Below, piece by piece: positions 16,012 to 24,019 of a DNA stretch of 25,915 bases. Every line of letters starts with the position of its first letter. Positions within the stretch are counted from its first letter, which is position 1. Both the position numbers and the translations under genes were made by a program. The notes under the pieces were generated by a model. It had not been told where the DNA came from, did not search any database, and saw nothing but the letters and a program-made list of their open reading frames with translations. Source of the DNA: JBCBWG01 sp964579305 (GTDB taxonomy: Bacteria > Pseudomonadota > Alphaproteobacteria > Rhizobiales > Hyphomicrobiaceae); assembly GCA_964579305.1 (NCBI GenBank), contig CAZOGY010000041.1, positions 1 through 25,915 of the forward strand, written 5' to 3'.

Positions 16012-18096
16012 TCAGCCGGCGACTTTTGAGAAATCCGCCACCGACAACGTCGACGCCCTGATTTCCGATAACAATTTCAGGCGGTTTTCGCGCAGGGCCC
16101 CATCCTCGGCATTGACCGTGACCTGGTCGAAGAAGGCGTCGACCGGCGCGCGCAGCTCCGACAGGGCGCGCATCGCACCTTCGAAGTTTTCGACGTCAAT
16201 CGCGGCCTTGGTGTCGAATTTCACTTTTGCGATCGCGGCCTCAAGCGCGCGCTCGGCCGGTTCGACAAGCAGCTTGCCCGTGGGAGCGCCCTCAAAAGTG
16301 CGCTTGTCCTTTTTTTCTTCAATGCTGAGAATGTTGGCAGCGCGTTTGACACCAGCAAGTAGATTGGTGCCGTCATCGGTTTCCAGGAAATCAGAAAGCG
16401 CGGCCACGCGCTTGACGATCAACGCGATATCGTCCTGCCCACCAAGCGAAAACACAGCGTCGATAAGATCATGCCGTGCACCCTGATCGCGCAAATAGAC
16501 TTTCAAGCGGTCGGCAAAAAACGCCAACAGATCCTCAGCGGCCTCAACATCGGCGACTTGGCCCAGCGGGCTTGTTTTTTCGTATGCCGCCTGTGCCAAT
16601 TCAATCTTGCGCAGCAGTGCAACCCGCAAATCATTCTCAATGCAGATCCGGATGACACCGAGCGCAGCCCGCCGCAATTGATAGGGATCGCCCGAGCCCG
16701 TCGGTTTTTCGCCAATCGCCCAAAAGCCAACAAGCATGTCGATTTTGTCGGCAAGCGCCACGGCGACGGATACTGGTTCGCTTGGGACGTCGTCTGCTGC
16801 GCCGCGCGGCTTATAGTGCTCCTCCAAGGCCAGCGCGACTTTCCCGTTCATGTGCTCGGCCTGGGCGTAGTAACGCCCCATCAGGCCTTGCAATTCTGGG
16901 AATTCGCCAACCATTTCTGAAACCAAGTCAGCCTTGCACAATTGCGCGGCCCGGCCAGCAAGATCGGCTTCGGCATCGACCGCCCCGGCAATTCGGCGGG
17001 CCAATTCTGTGACGCGGTCAACCCGGTCAGCCTGTGTGCCAAGCTTGGCGTGAAACGTGATGTTGGCAAGGCCCTGCCGCATCGGCTCAAGTTTCGTGGC
17101 CAGATCTTTTTCCCAGAAGAATTTTGCGTCCGACAGCCGTGCATTGATAACTTTCTCATTGCCGGCGATGATTGTCTTTCCCTCGTCAGCCGCGATGAGA
17201 TTTGAAACAAGCAGGAAGCGGTTGGCCAATTGACCCGTTTTCGGATCGCGCAACGAGAAACATTTTTGGTGTGTTTTCATCGACGTGATCAGGCATTCGG
17301 CGGGAACATCAAGAAACGCTGGATCGAATGCGCCAACCATAACCGTTGGCCATTCTGTCAGACCCGCATTTTCATCAAGCAGCGCACGGTCCTCAACGAG
17401 ATCAAGGCCAGCCTCAGCCGCCAACGCCGCAGCCTGCTCTGCGATCGCCGCCGCGCGCTCACTCTGCGGCAGCAAGACCTTGGCATCGAGCAGTTTGCGG
17501 CCGTAATCTTCAAAGCCTGAGACCGTAAGCACCGTGCGGCCGTGAAACCGGTGCCCGGTCGTGGTGTCGCCAGCCGTCAGCCCAGCGATCGTGACGGGTA
17601 CGACCTTGCCGTCGAACAGACAGATGACCGACTGCAACGGCCGCACCCAGGTGAAATCACCGCTGCCCCAGCGCATCGACTTCGGCCACGGGAACTTTTC
17701 ACAAGCGTCACTGAGCGCATCGGCAATGATCTCAGGCGCGGGACGTCCCGGTTTAGAAATCCGGGCGACATAGAAATCGCCCTTTTTCGGATCTGAGACG
17801 ACGTCGGCCTGATCGATCGTCTCAAGACCAGCACCGCGCAGGAAACCCTGGACCGCTTTGTCGGGCGCGCCGACCCGCGGTCCCTTGCGCTCCTCGTTGA
17901 CCTCGGGTGATTGCGCCGGGATATCCCCAATATGGAGCGTCAGACGGCGCGGCGTGGCATAGGCGTGGACTTCGCCAAGTGTCAGACCTTGCGCCTTCAA
18001 ACCCTCGCCGACGAGCCGCGCGAGATCTTCCGCTGCCCGCGTTTGCATGCGGGAAGGGATTTCCTCCGACAGGAGTTCAATCAGAAGGTCTGGCAT
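16012..18096 (-). CDS. glyS: Glycyl-tRNA synthetase beta subunit
   Basis: The protein (694 aa, usual length) starts MPDLLIELLSEEIPSRMQ, the hallmark of bacterial GlyS, and has TSMKTHQKCFSLRD in the middle. The beta subunit carries tRNA binding in the alpha2beta2 enzyme that charges tRNA-Gly. The partner glyQ is at 20476-21411 on the same strand, separated by four small genes, one of them on the opposite strand, so the subunits are probably not on one simple transcript. ATG at 18096 has GGAG about eleven bases upstream. Confidence 0.97.
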   Translation of the reverse strand: MPDLLIELLSEEIPSRMQTRAAEDLARLVGEGLKAQGLTLGEVHAYATPRRLTLHIGDIPAQSPEVNEERKGPRVGAPDKAVQGFLRGAGLETIDQADVVSDPKKGDFYVARISKPGRPAPEIIADALSDACEKFPWPKSMRWGSGDFTWVRPLQSVICLFDGKVVPVTIAGLTAGDTTTGHRFHGRTVLTVSGFEDYGRKLLDAKVLLPQSERAAAIAEQAAALAAEAGLDLVEDRALLDENAGLTEWPTVMVGAFDPAFLDVPAECLITSMKTHQKCFSLRDPKTGQLANRFLLVSNLIAADEGKTIIAGNEKVINARLSDAKFFWEKDLATKLEPMRQGLANITFHAKLGTQADRVDRVTELARRIAGAVDAEADLAGRAAQLCKADLVSEMVGEFPELQGLMGRYYAQAEHMNGKVALALEEHYKPRGAADDVPSEPVSVAVALADKIDMLVGFWAIGEKPTGSGDPYQLRRAALGVIRICIENDLRVALLRKIELAQAAYEKTSPLGQVADVEAAEDLLAFFADRLKVYLRDQGARHDLIDAVFSLGGQDDIALIVKRVAALSDFLETDDGTNLLAGVKRAANILSIEEKKDKRTFEGAPTGKLLVEPAERALEAAIAKVKFDTKAAIDVENFEGAMRALSELRAPVDAFFDQVTVNAEDGALRENRLKLLSEIRASTLSVADFSKVAG

Positions 18097-18271
18097 CGCT
18101 TACAGGTCTCCGGCGCCCTCGGGGCTTCCCGGCTTAGGCGTTCCGACAGAAAACGCAACCCGGCCTTGCGCCCCGCGCCGCAATGATCGCTTAACCGTCC
18201 GCCTAAAGGCAATGTTCAGGGCCCAGTGCCATCCTCGCCGCGACCCGACCGGACCGGACCGTGAGGCATTG

Positions 18272-18976
18272 ATGTCGCGCCAGATCCTGATCGCAGTTGC
18301 CGCCATCGGCTGGCTCGTTACGTTGACCAGCCTCGCCGAGGCACGCCGCGGACGCATCCCGATCTACATCCCTGGCACGGGATCAAGCGATCAAATTGTG
18401 AAGGTCCTTGACCTGCCGGATATCCCGGCGCTGCGGCATCCCGACGGCCGGTACGTCGACTTAGGCTATATGCACAAGGCCCGCGGCGGCGGCGCCTGGA
18501 TCGGCTATATCGGGTCCAGCCAAAAATATGTCCCGCTCACCGAAATGCAGCTCCAAGCGTTGCTGCGCATCGGCGGCCTGGACAAGCTTCCACCGGTTCC
18601 CGAGCGGCCTTGGGCGTCCGGCAGCATCGTTTGGCTGATCGTGATCGGCGCTGTGATCCTATTGGGTCTTTTGGGCAAGCTGATGCGGGCAGGCGGATCA
18701 GCGCGTCATGCACCGTCAGCACCACGCGGCGGACGCGGCGCATCGGCGGGTCAACCCGCGGCAAGCGGTGAGTGGTCCGGTGCCGACCAAGCCATGGCAC
18801 AGGCGATTGCCGACAACAGCGCGGGTGCCAAACGTCCGATGACCTCCGCTGCGCCACGCGCGGGCCGCAGCCCCGCAGGTGCCGGCCCCAAACCGGTCAA
18901 CCCGGGCGGTTTCGGCCAGCGCGGCCTGTCACGTCCGGCCCGCGTGCGCAGCGGCTTCGGCGTCCGCGGCGCCTAA
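18272..18976 (+). CDS. Exported membrane protein of unknown function between glyQ and glyS
   Basis: The protein (234 aa) has a signal peptide (about 1-24, ending LAEA), a conserved-looking periplasmic part with HPDGRYVDLGY and GGGAWIGYIGSS, and a membrane helix (about 117-137). A Gly/Pro/Arg/Ala-rich tail likely to be disordered follows. Start: ATG at 18272 with GAGG six bases before; the upstream open frame overlaps glyS and is not used. It is divergent from glyS with 175 bases between. I do not know a function. Confidence 0.8.
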   Translation: MSRQILIAVAAIGWLVTLTSLAEARRGRIPIYIPGTGSSDQIVKVLDLPDIPALRHPDGRYVDLGYMHKARGGGAWIGYIGSSQKYVPLTEMQLQALLRIGGLDKLPPVPERPWASGSIVWLIVIGAVILLGLLGKLMRAGGSARHAPSAPRGGRGASAGQPAASGEWSGADQAMAQAIADNSAGAKRPMTSAAPRAGRSPAGAGPKPVNPGGFGQRGLSRPARVRSGFGVRGA

Positions 18977-18996
18977 GACAATTTATTGAGCCGCGC

Positions 18997-19191
18997 TCAA
19001 TACTGCTCGCCAAAGACGGTGCGGACGATTTCCGTCGGCGCCGTGGTCGTGGAGAGGTAGCCAAGGCCGACCAAGCACAACGCAAGTGCAAACAGTTTGA
19101 TCGCCCGCGGCTGCTTGCGCAGGCCAATGGCAATCGCCGCAAGCATGATCACGGCAATCAGCCCAAGGCCCATCAACTGCGGTGCTGTCAC
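18997..19191 (-). CDS. Small two-helix membrane protein (64 aa)
   Basis: Two hydrophobic segments (about 5-24 and 31-48) joined by a short basic loop (RKQPRA) suggest a helical hairpin with the loop in the cytoplasm. The start is GTG at 19191 with AAGG about nine bases upstream. It follows the DUF4261-like gene by 28 bases on the same strand, so it is probably the last gene of the glyQ run. No family recognised. Confidence 0.65.
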   Translation of the reverse strand: MTAPQLMGLGLIAVIMLAAIAIGLRKQPRAIKLFALALCLVGLGYLSTTTAPTEIVRTVFGEQY

Positions 19192-19219
19192 TGACGTGAA
19201 CCTTCTGTTGCAGTGTCGC

Positions 19220-19975
19220 TCAAGCTTCAGCGGGGCTCAGAACCCAAAGCCCATGCGGGTTGAAATAGGGATCGCTGGTGGCGAACCGGTCGTCGGCTTC
19301 ATGTGCCAATTGCATCACCGGCGCGGTCTCGTCGAGACTGAAGGTGTGCCCATCGGCGAGTTTCGGCCGCTCGTGGTGCTGGAACATATTGAACACGAAC
19401 ACCAAAGTGTTGGCCATGTCCGCCTCGAAGTCGTCGCCGTCGTAGGCCGTATCGGGCAGACCAAGCTGGTTCATGCCAAACGAGGACACCCAGCCGCGCT
19501 CAGCATCGACGACTTGCGCGATGAGCGCGCGATGCAGACCCTCCGCCCCGTCATTTCCAAGCCACTCTTCCCAGCGCGCCCAAGGATGCGCCAACCCGCA
19601 CCGGCCAAGCCGGACACCGAACCCGCCAGCCCGCTTCACCGCTCCCGTCAAGCGCAAGAGCCGGCCCGCCAGATCAGGCTGATCGGCTGCGATCTCCAAA
19701 ACGACAAGCGCGCGATGGTTTGCGATTGCCGCAGTCTCGGCATCGGAAAACGCCGCGCCCGATCCATTCGCCATCCACGTCGGCAATTCCCGCTGCGCGG
19801 GGAGAAACTCAAACGGCGCGCCGGTCTTGGTTGCAGTGTCCACCAGCGTCTCACCGTCCGCTTGAAAACCCCCGCCGGTCCCCTGAGCCAGCGCGTGCAT
19901 AAAAGCGGTACGATCGGCCCACGGTCCCGGCACCCAGACCTCGACCATCGGCGGCGCGTTGTCCGGTTTCGCCAT
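19220..19975 (-). CDS. DUF4261-like hypothetical protein
   Basis: The protein (251 aa) has no signal peptide or membrane helix. The middle (ALVVLEIAADQ) and the later segment with WVSSFGMNQLGLPD resemble the layout of DUF4261 proteins, of unknown function; this is a pattern judgement only. Start: ATG at 19975 shares its A with the stop of the DUF3291 gene (TGATG), so the two are translationally coupled. The open frame continues upstream in another frame of that gene and was not used. Confidence 0.7.
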   Translation of the reverse strand: MAKPDNAPPMVEVWVPGPWADRTAFMHALAQGTGGGFQADGETLVDTATKTGAPFEFLPAQRELPTWMANGSGAAFSDAETAAIANHRALVVLEIAADQPDLAGRLLRLTGAVKRAGGFGVRLGRCGLAHPWARWEEWLGNDGAEGLHRALIAQVVDAERGWVSSFGMNQLGLPDTAYDGDDFEADMANTLVFVFNMFQHHERPKLADGHTFSLDETAPVMQLAHEADDRFATSDPYFNPHGLWVLSPAEA

Positions 19976-20463
19976 CACGCGCACCTTTGTTCTTTCCAAA
20001 GGACGGTCTGGGCCAGGCTCTCCCATCCAAATGCCTCCGGCGACGGACCGTGCTCGCGAAGATGGGCGAGCCGGCGCATCGCCTGGTCCGGCGTGGGATG
20101 AGACCCGGCCGCGATCCACCACATCGCAAAATGCGCGGGCTTCATCGCTTCAAACCACTTGGCTTTCTTCTGGTACACTCGCTTGTGGATCGTGTTCCAG
20201 ACGAAATGCTCAAACTGCTCCGGTGTTTCCCAGACCGACCGGTTGATAATCGCGCGAGGGTCATCGCCAACCGCGATGTCCGTAGCACCTGCGCTGCTAT
20301 CATCTCCCACGAGCCGCCAGACAAATCCGGGCGAGCGTTCCGCGACAGCATTCACACGGTCGATCGCCGCCATGAAATCCGCCAGCCGCGGGCTGTCGAG
20401 ATCATCAACCGCCCGCGCGATGTTGACCTGCGCCAGATGCGTCCCCGAAGGTTGCTCAAACAT
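19975..20463 (-). CDS. DUF3291 family protein
   Basis: The protein (162 aa) shows the usual pattern of DUF3291: HLAQVNIARAVDDLDSPRLADF at the start (split here: HLAQVNIARA, then LDSPRLADF), SPGFVWRL, NRSVWETPEQFEHFVW, AMWWIAAGSHPT and a closing LREHGPSPEAF. The family resembles dimeric alpha-beta barrel monooxygenases, but no activity is established. ATG at 20463 follows GGAGG at seven bases and lies 12 bases after the glyQ stop, so it is in the glyQ operon. Confidence 0.9.
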   Translation of the reverse strand: MFEQPSGTHLAQVNIARAVDDLDSPRLADFMAAIDRVNAVAERSPGFVWRLVGDDSSAGATDIAVGDDPRAIINRSVWETPEQFEHFVWNTIHKRVYQKKAKWFEAMKPAHFAMWWIAAGSHPTPDQAMRRLAHLREHGPSPEAFGWESLAQTVLWKEQRCA

Positions 20464-20475
20464 TGCCCTGCCTCC

Positions 20476-21411
20476 TCACGCAGCTTGCGCCAAGCCGCCG
20501 CCTTCCGTCGCAAGCCATGCTTCGCAACACGCTTTGGAAAGGTCACGCACGCGCAGAATGTAGCTCTGCCGCTCGGTCACCGAGATCACACCACGCGCGT
20601 CCAGCAGGTTGAAGATGTGGCTCGCCTTGATGCACTGGTCGTAGGCCGGCAGCGCCATCAAGTGCAGATCGCCTTCGCCGGCCCGACCCGCCGCAAGGAT
20701 CGCCTGGCATTCTTTTTCCGCATCGACGAAATGGCGCAGCAGCATCGACGTATCAGCATGCTCGAAGTTGAAGCGTGAGTATTCCCGCTCGGCCTGCAAG
20801 AAAACATCGCCGTAGGTCAGCTTGCGGTCGTCCTCGCGGCCATTGAAGTTCAGGTCATAAACCCGGTCGACGCCCTGAACGTACATCGCGAGCCGCTCAA
20901 GCCCGTAGGTGATCTCGCCGGAAACCGGCCGGCAGTCGAACCCGCCAACCTGCTGGAAGTACGTGAACTGCGTGACTTCCATACCGTTGCACCAGACCTC
21001 CCAGCCAAGCCCCCACGCGCCAAGCGTCGGGCTCTCCCAGTCGTCCTCGACAAACCGGATGTCATTGACCGTCGTGTCGATCCCGATCGCATCCAGCGAG
21101 CCGAGATAAAGCTCCAAGATGTCAGCCGGCGACGGCTTCATGATCACCTGGAACTGGTAATAGTGCTGCAACCGGTTCGGGTTCTCGCCGTAGCGGCCAT
21201 CTTTAGGACGGCGAGAAGGCTGCACGTACGCCGCGTTCCACGGCCGCGGGCCGAGCGAGCGCAAGGTCGTCGCTGGATGGAATGTGCCAGCACCGACTTC
21301 CATGTCGTAGGGCTGCAAGATCGCGCAGCCATGCCCGGCCCAAAACTGCTGTAACGTCAGGATCAGATCCTGGAAAGATGCCTTGGGATTGAGCGCCTGC
21401 ACGTTCGCCAT
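20476..21411 (-). CDS. glyQ: Glycyl-tRNA synthetase alpha subunit
   Basis: The protein (311 aa) is the class II catalytic subunit that activates glycine with ATP. Seen are FQDLILTLQQFWAGHGC, EVGAGTFHPATTLRSLG, YVQPSRRPKDGRYGENPNR and the later GEITYGLERLAMYVQG, all diagnostic for GlyQ. ATG at 21411 follows GAGG at eight bases. A candidate -10 box lies about 33 bases upstream, giving a short leader with no room for a T-box. DUF3291 and DUF4261-like genes follow closely. Confidence 0.97.
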   Translation of the reverse strand: MANVQALNPKASFQDLILTLQQFWAGHGCAILQPYDMEVGAGTFHPATTLRSLGPRPWNAAYVQPSRRPKDGRYGENPNRLQHYYQFQVIMKPSPADILELYLGSLDAIGIDTTVNDIRFVEDDWESPTLGAWGLGWEVWCNGMEVTQFTYFQQVGGFDCRPVSGEITYGLERLAMYVQGVDRVYDLNFNGREDDRKLTYGDVFLQAEREYSRFNFEHADTSMLLRHFVDAEKECQAILAAGRAGEGDLHLMALPAYDQCIKASHIFNLLDARGVISVTERQSYILRVRDLSKACCEAWLATEGGGLAQAA

Positions 21412-21436
21412 AGCGTCAGCCTCACGGTTGGATTCA

Positions 21437-21455
21437 CCGGCGGACTATAGCGATC
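21437..21455 (-). promoter_or_regulatory. Candidate -10 region of glyQ
   Basis: On the minus strand this reads GATCGCTATAGTCC plus flanks, with TATAGT (21449-21444) placed 33 bases before the start. The same 19-bp stretch, one base different, lies at the matching position before the second M48 gene. No strong -35 is seen; TTTCGC at a 16-base spacer is the best match. Confidence 0.4.
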
Positions 21456-21595
21456 CGTCGGTTGGGCGAAAGAGGCGTGACCCAGCAGACGCAAACGTTT
21501 TAGGCAATTGCCAATAGGAAGGCACGACACGGTAGCAGGCCGCAGATCAAGGGGGTATGAGCAAGGCATTGATAACAACTTGCGGAGCACCTTCT

Positions 21596-21991
21596 ATGCG
21601 CGTGTCCAATTTTGCGCTGGCCGTGGCCTTCTGTGTGTGTCTTGCGACGCCGGCAGCCGCCAATGAAATCGCCGGCAAGTGGTCCGGCATGCTGCGGGTC
21701 AACAACCTACCACAACCATTCTGGCTGGATATCAAAAGCACGCAGCCCGGCAAACGAGATGCGGCCCGCTTGTCGTTTAGTCGTCCGCGGAACTGTTATA
21801 TCAAGTTTGAGTACGGCGGATTTCTCGACGGCGTTCACGTATTTTACTACGAGGACGCCAGCGGTTTCTGTTATAAGCACGGGGTCAACGGTCAACTACT
21901 CGTCAAGACCACATCTAACGGCAACCTTTCGTACGAGTTGAAACGCGGCAGCGAACTCGTCGAGGGGGGAATCGGTCAGCCAGCGAACTGA
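21596..21991 (+). CDS. Small secreted protein of unknown function
   Basis: The protein (131 aa) has a clear signal peptide (cleavage near residue 22, after ATPAAA). The mature part opens IAGKWSGML and looks rich in beta strands, like small lipocalin-type or lipid-binding domains; this is only a resemblance. Cysteines occur in RNCYIKF and GFCYKHG and could form a disulfide. Start: ATG at 21596 with GGAG nine bases upstream; an in-frame ATG at 21557 sits too close to its G-run. It is divergent from glyQ and convergent with the M48-type gene, 22 bases apart. Confidence 0.72.
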   Translation: MRVSNFALAVAFCVCLATPAAANEIAGKWSGMLRVNNLPQPFWLDIKSTQPGKRDAARLSFSRPRNCYIKFEYGGFLDGVHVFYYEDASGFCYKHGVNGQLLVKTTSNGNLSYELKRGSELVEGGIGQPAN

Positions 21992-22013
21992 TCGCGCAAC
22001 GGCCTCGAAACCG

Positions 22014-23204
22014 TTAATTTTCGACTTCCTTGAATGTAAAGCGCAAGTCGCCGATGTATGCGACCGCACGTCGGCGACCGCTCAGCTTGACCTGCACGCG
22101 GGCGACACCGCCGGCGCTTACCACCACCCTTTGCCATCCAAGATCGCGTTCAAGCTGCCTCACGCCGGTGGCGGCTGTATCTCCGCGCCGGTCAATTGCA
22201 ACGACTTCGATGCCAGTATGAAACTGATTGGTGCTCAAAGTTGCTGGATGGTGGTATTCAACGCTCACCAGACTGAGCGTGCGATCGCGCGGCAGGCGGA
22301 ACTCAATCGTTCCGCTCTGCTCGGGATAACGCAACGTCAAAGACGTGCGCGGATCGCCATCGAGCAGAAAAGCCATTGGCTTGCCCGCGCTGATATCTTC
22401 GCCATTGTCGCCAATGAGCACAGGCGAAACCGAAATGTTGCTGGCACCGGGCACGACGAAACGGCGCATCGGTCTCGCGCCAACAGCCTTTGAGATATCG
22501 ACATTCGCAGCCGGCACGGGTTCGCGGCTGGCACCGGACTGTAGTTTTCCGCCCGGCGACCCACCGTCGATCCAACCAAGCGTCACCGCCTGCACACGTG
22601 CTGCTCGGCCCGGATGGGTCGGCGTTGCCTCGGCAGAGAATGTGCGGAAAAGCGCCACCGCCTCCTGCCGCGTCGCCCCCATGCGACGCAGAATAAAACC
22701 CGCCTGCCTGTCAGCCTCCAGCTCGAACTCGTGATCGCGGCCCATGACCTCGGTGTGGAAGCGGACATGGTGGCTGACTTCATGCGCGAGCACCGCGATC
22801 AGCGACCAGTAGTTCTGCGTGCGCTCTTTGAGCTGCTGCATGAAATCGGCGTTATAGAGTATCTGGCGTTCGCCGTTTTCGATCTGCGCCAGCGCCGACG
22901 TTGTTTCGTCGGTCGCTCGAAGCACGATGCGATCCTCAAGTCCCGCCAGACCTGCCGCAGCAAGCAACCTGCGCAGAATTGCACGCGCCTCACTGTCTGA
23001 GGCAAAGCTCCGACGGATCGGCTTCGCGCCCGCGTGCAACGCTCGGGTCTTGGCCGGGTTGTGGTAACGAACGTCCTGCGCGAGGCCGGCACTATGCGGC
23101 ATCATCACTGCAAGCGAGATTGCCAGGATGACCGCCTGCGCACAGCTTCTCCAGCCCGCAAGACGCTTTGATTGAGATGCGCGTGTTTTTGCCCGGCCCG
23201 CCAT
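22014..23204 (-). CDS. Exported M48-type zinc metalloprotease with C-terminal discoidin-like domain
   Basis: The protein (396 aa) is a paralogue of the M48-type protease at 1521-2495. After a signal-anchor region (about 23-42) it has the zinc motif HEVSHH (H131, E132, H135) and ELEAD (E151). From RYHNP to LGWIDG it aligns with the other copy almost without gaps. The C-terminal 180 residues differ: FLLDGDPRTSLTLRY, GTIEFRLP and a final YIGDLRFTF resemble galactose-binding-like (F5/8 type C or NADase-type) beta-sandwich domains. There is no YARHG domain. Start: ATG at 23204 with GAGGG about eight bases upstream; the ATG at 23219 is an alternative. Protease family is confident; the C-terminal domain call is tentative. 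Confidence 0.85.
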   Translation of the reverse strand: MAGRAKTRASQSKRLAGWRSCAQAVILAISLAVMMPHSAGLAQDVRYHNPAKTRALHAGAKPIRRSFASDSEARAILRRLLAAAGLAGLEDRIVLRATDETTSALAQIENGERQILYNADFMQQLKERTQNYWSLIAVLAHEVSHHVRFHTEVMGRDHEFELEADRQAGFILRRMGATRQEAVALFRTFSAEATPTHPGRAARVQAVTLGWIDGGSPGGKLQSGASREPVPAANVDISKAVGARPMRRFVVPGASNISVSPVLIGDNGEDISAGKPMAFLLDGDPRTSLTLRYPEQSGTIEFRLPRDRTLSLVSVEYHHPATLSTNQFHTGIEVVAIDRRGDTAATGVRQLERDLGWQRVVVSAGGVARVQVKLSGRRRAVAYIGDLRFTFKEVEN

Positions 23205-23226
23205 GTCCACCACCCTCATGATGACG

Positions 23227-23261
23227 CCGGTGGACTATAGCGATCGCTGGGCAACTGTCAC
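23227..23261 (-). promoter_or_regulatory. Candidate promoter of the second M48-type gene
   Basis: On the minus strand GTGACA (23261-23256), a 16-base spacer and TATAGT (23239-23234) resemble a sigma70-type promoter, 30 bases before the start. The -10 part lies in a 19-bp stretch that matches the one upstream of glyQ at 18 positions. Confidence 0.45.
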
Positions 23262-23292
23262 GCAGTCCACCTCGCGGCGGCGGAGCGCGATA

Positions 23293-23820
23293 TCACGCGG
23301 CCAGCAGCATCGCCGCCATCACGACCATGAATAGGTCTTCCGTCAGCGTGACGGTGGACAATGGGACGTTGAGAATATTGCCCATGCACGGACATGCGAT
23401 GTCGAGGCCGCGCCGCAAGGCCAGGACCACACCGACCGCGCCGAACGCAAAGACCACGATGGTCACCACGTACGTCGCCGCCGGCCATACGAATGCGAAA
23501 TAGGCAAGGCCGAGCCCAAGCTCGATGAAAGGATAAACATAGCCCCACGACGAATTCTGCCGGGCGATCAAATCATACATCGCAAAACCGTCTTTGAAGC
23601 CCTCCAGATCAAAAATCTTCAAGAGCGCAAAAATCGTGAGAAAGACGCCCATGTATGCGTGCATGATCGTCGTCATGGAGATCGGGCGCGCATCACTGCT
23701 GAACCCCGCGGCAATTGCGACGGCTGCCGCACCGGAAATACCAACTAAGCTGATGAGCGGCCAATAATCGCTGAGAGACTTGCCGCGTTCATCTTCTCGC
23801 ACATGCACCTGGCTTGCCAT
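23293..23820 (-). CDS. MauE/DoxX-like redox-associated membrane protein with CPC motif
   Basis: The protein (175 aa) has four to five hydrophobic helices. Its ACPCMGNILNVPLSTVTLTED region (C143, C145) is characteristic of a MauE/DoxX-related group. MauE itself helps mature methylamine dehydrogenase, but no mau gene is present here, so a general role in thiol or disulfide chemistry at the membrane is only inferred. ATG at 23820 follows GAGGAG at seven bases. It lies between the TadG-like gene (199 bases upstream) and the second M48-type gene (88 bases downstream), all on one strand. Confidence 0.82.
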   Translation of the reverse strand: MASQVHVREDERGKSLSDYWPLISLVGISGAAAVAIAAGFSSDARPISMTTIMHAYMGVFLTIFALLKIFDLEGFKDGFAMYDLIARQNSSWGYVYPFIELGLGLAYFAFVWPAATYVVTIVVFAFGAVGVVLALRRGLDIACPCMGNILNVPLSTVTLTEDLFMVVMAAMLLAA

Positions 23821-24019
23821 GGCTCAACTCCTCAAGCTGTGAAATCAATAATACAAAACACGGCCCGACATTGATCGTTCCGGCACGCGCCAAGGCACAC
23901 AACAAAGCCCGCGAAAAAAATCCGCGACCAGCAAGGCAAGCGGGGCATAGCAAAACAGCCGCGCAAGTTTCCCTGCGCGACTGCCGCTCTCGTCGTGCTC
24001 TCGACTTATTTGGATCAGA

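Noticed and set aside
19097..20101. Plus-strand frame of over 330 codons opposite the DUF4261-like and DUF3291 genes
   Set aside because: Arg/Pro-rich antisense translation with no ribosome site; the minus-strand genes have coupled starts and recognisable families.
21412..21595. Possible T-box or other riboswitch before glyQ
   Set aside because: The likely -10 box leaves a leader of only about 25 bases, and no T-box sequence is seen.
23911..23943. Possible intrinsic terminator of the split TadG-like gene (T-run on the minus strand)
   Set aside because: The seven-T run is real but the stem before it has only about four pairs with a 14-base loop, too weak to call.
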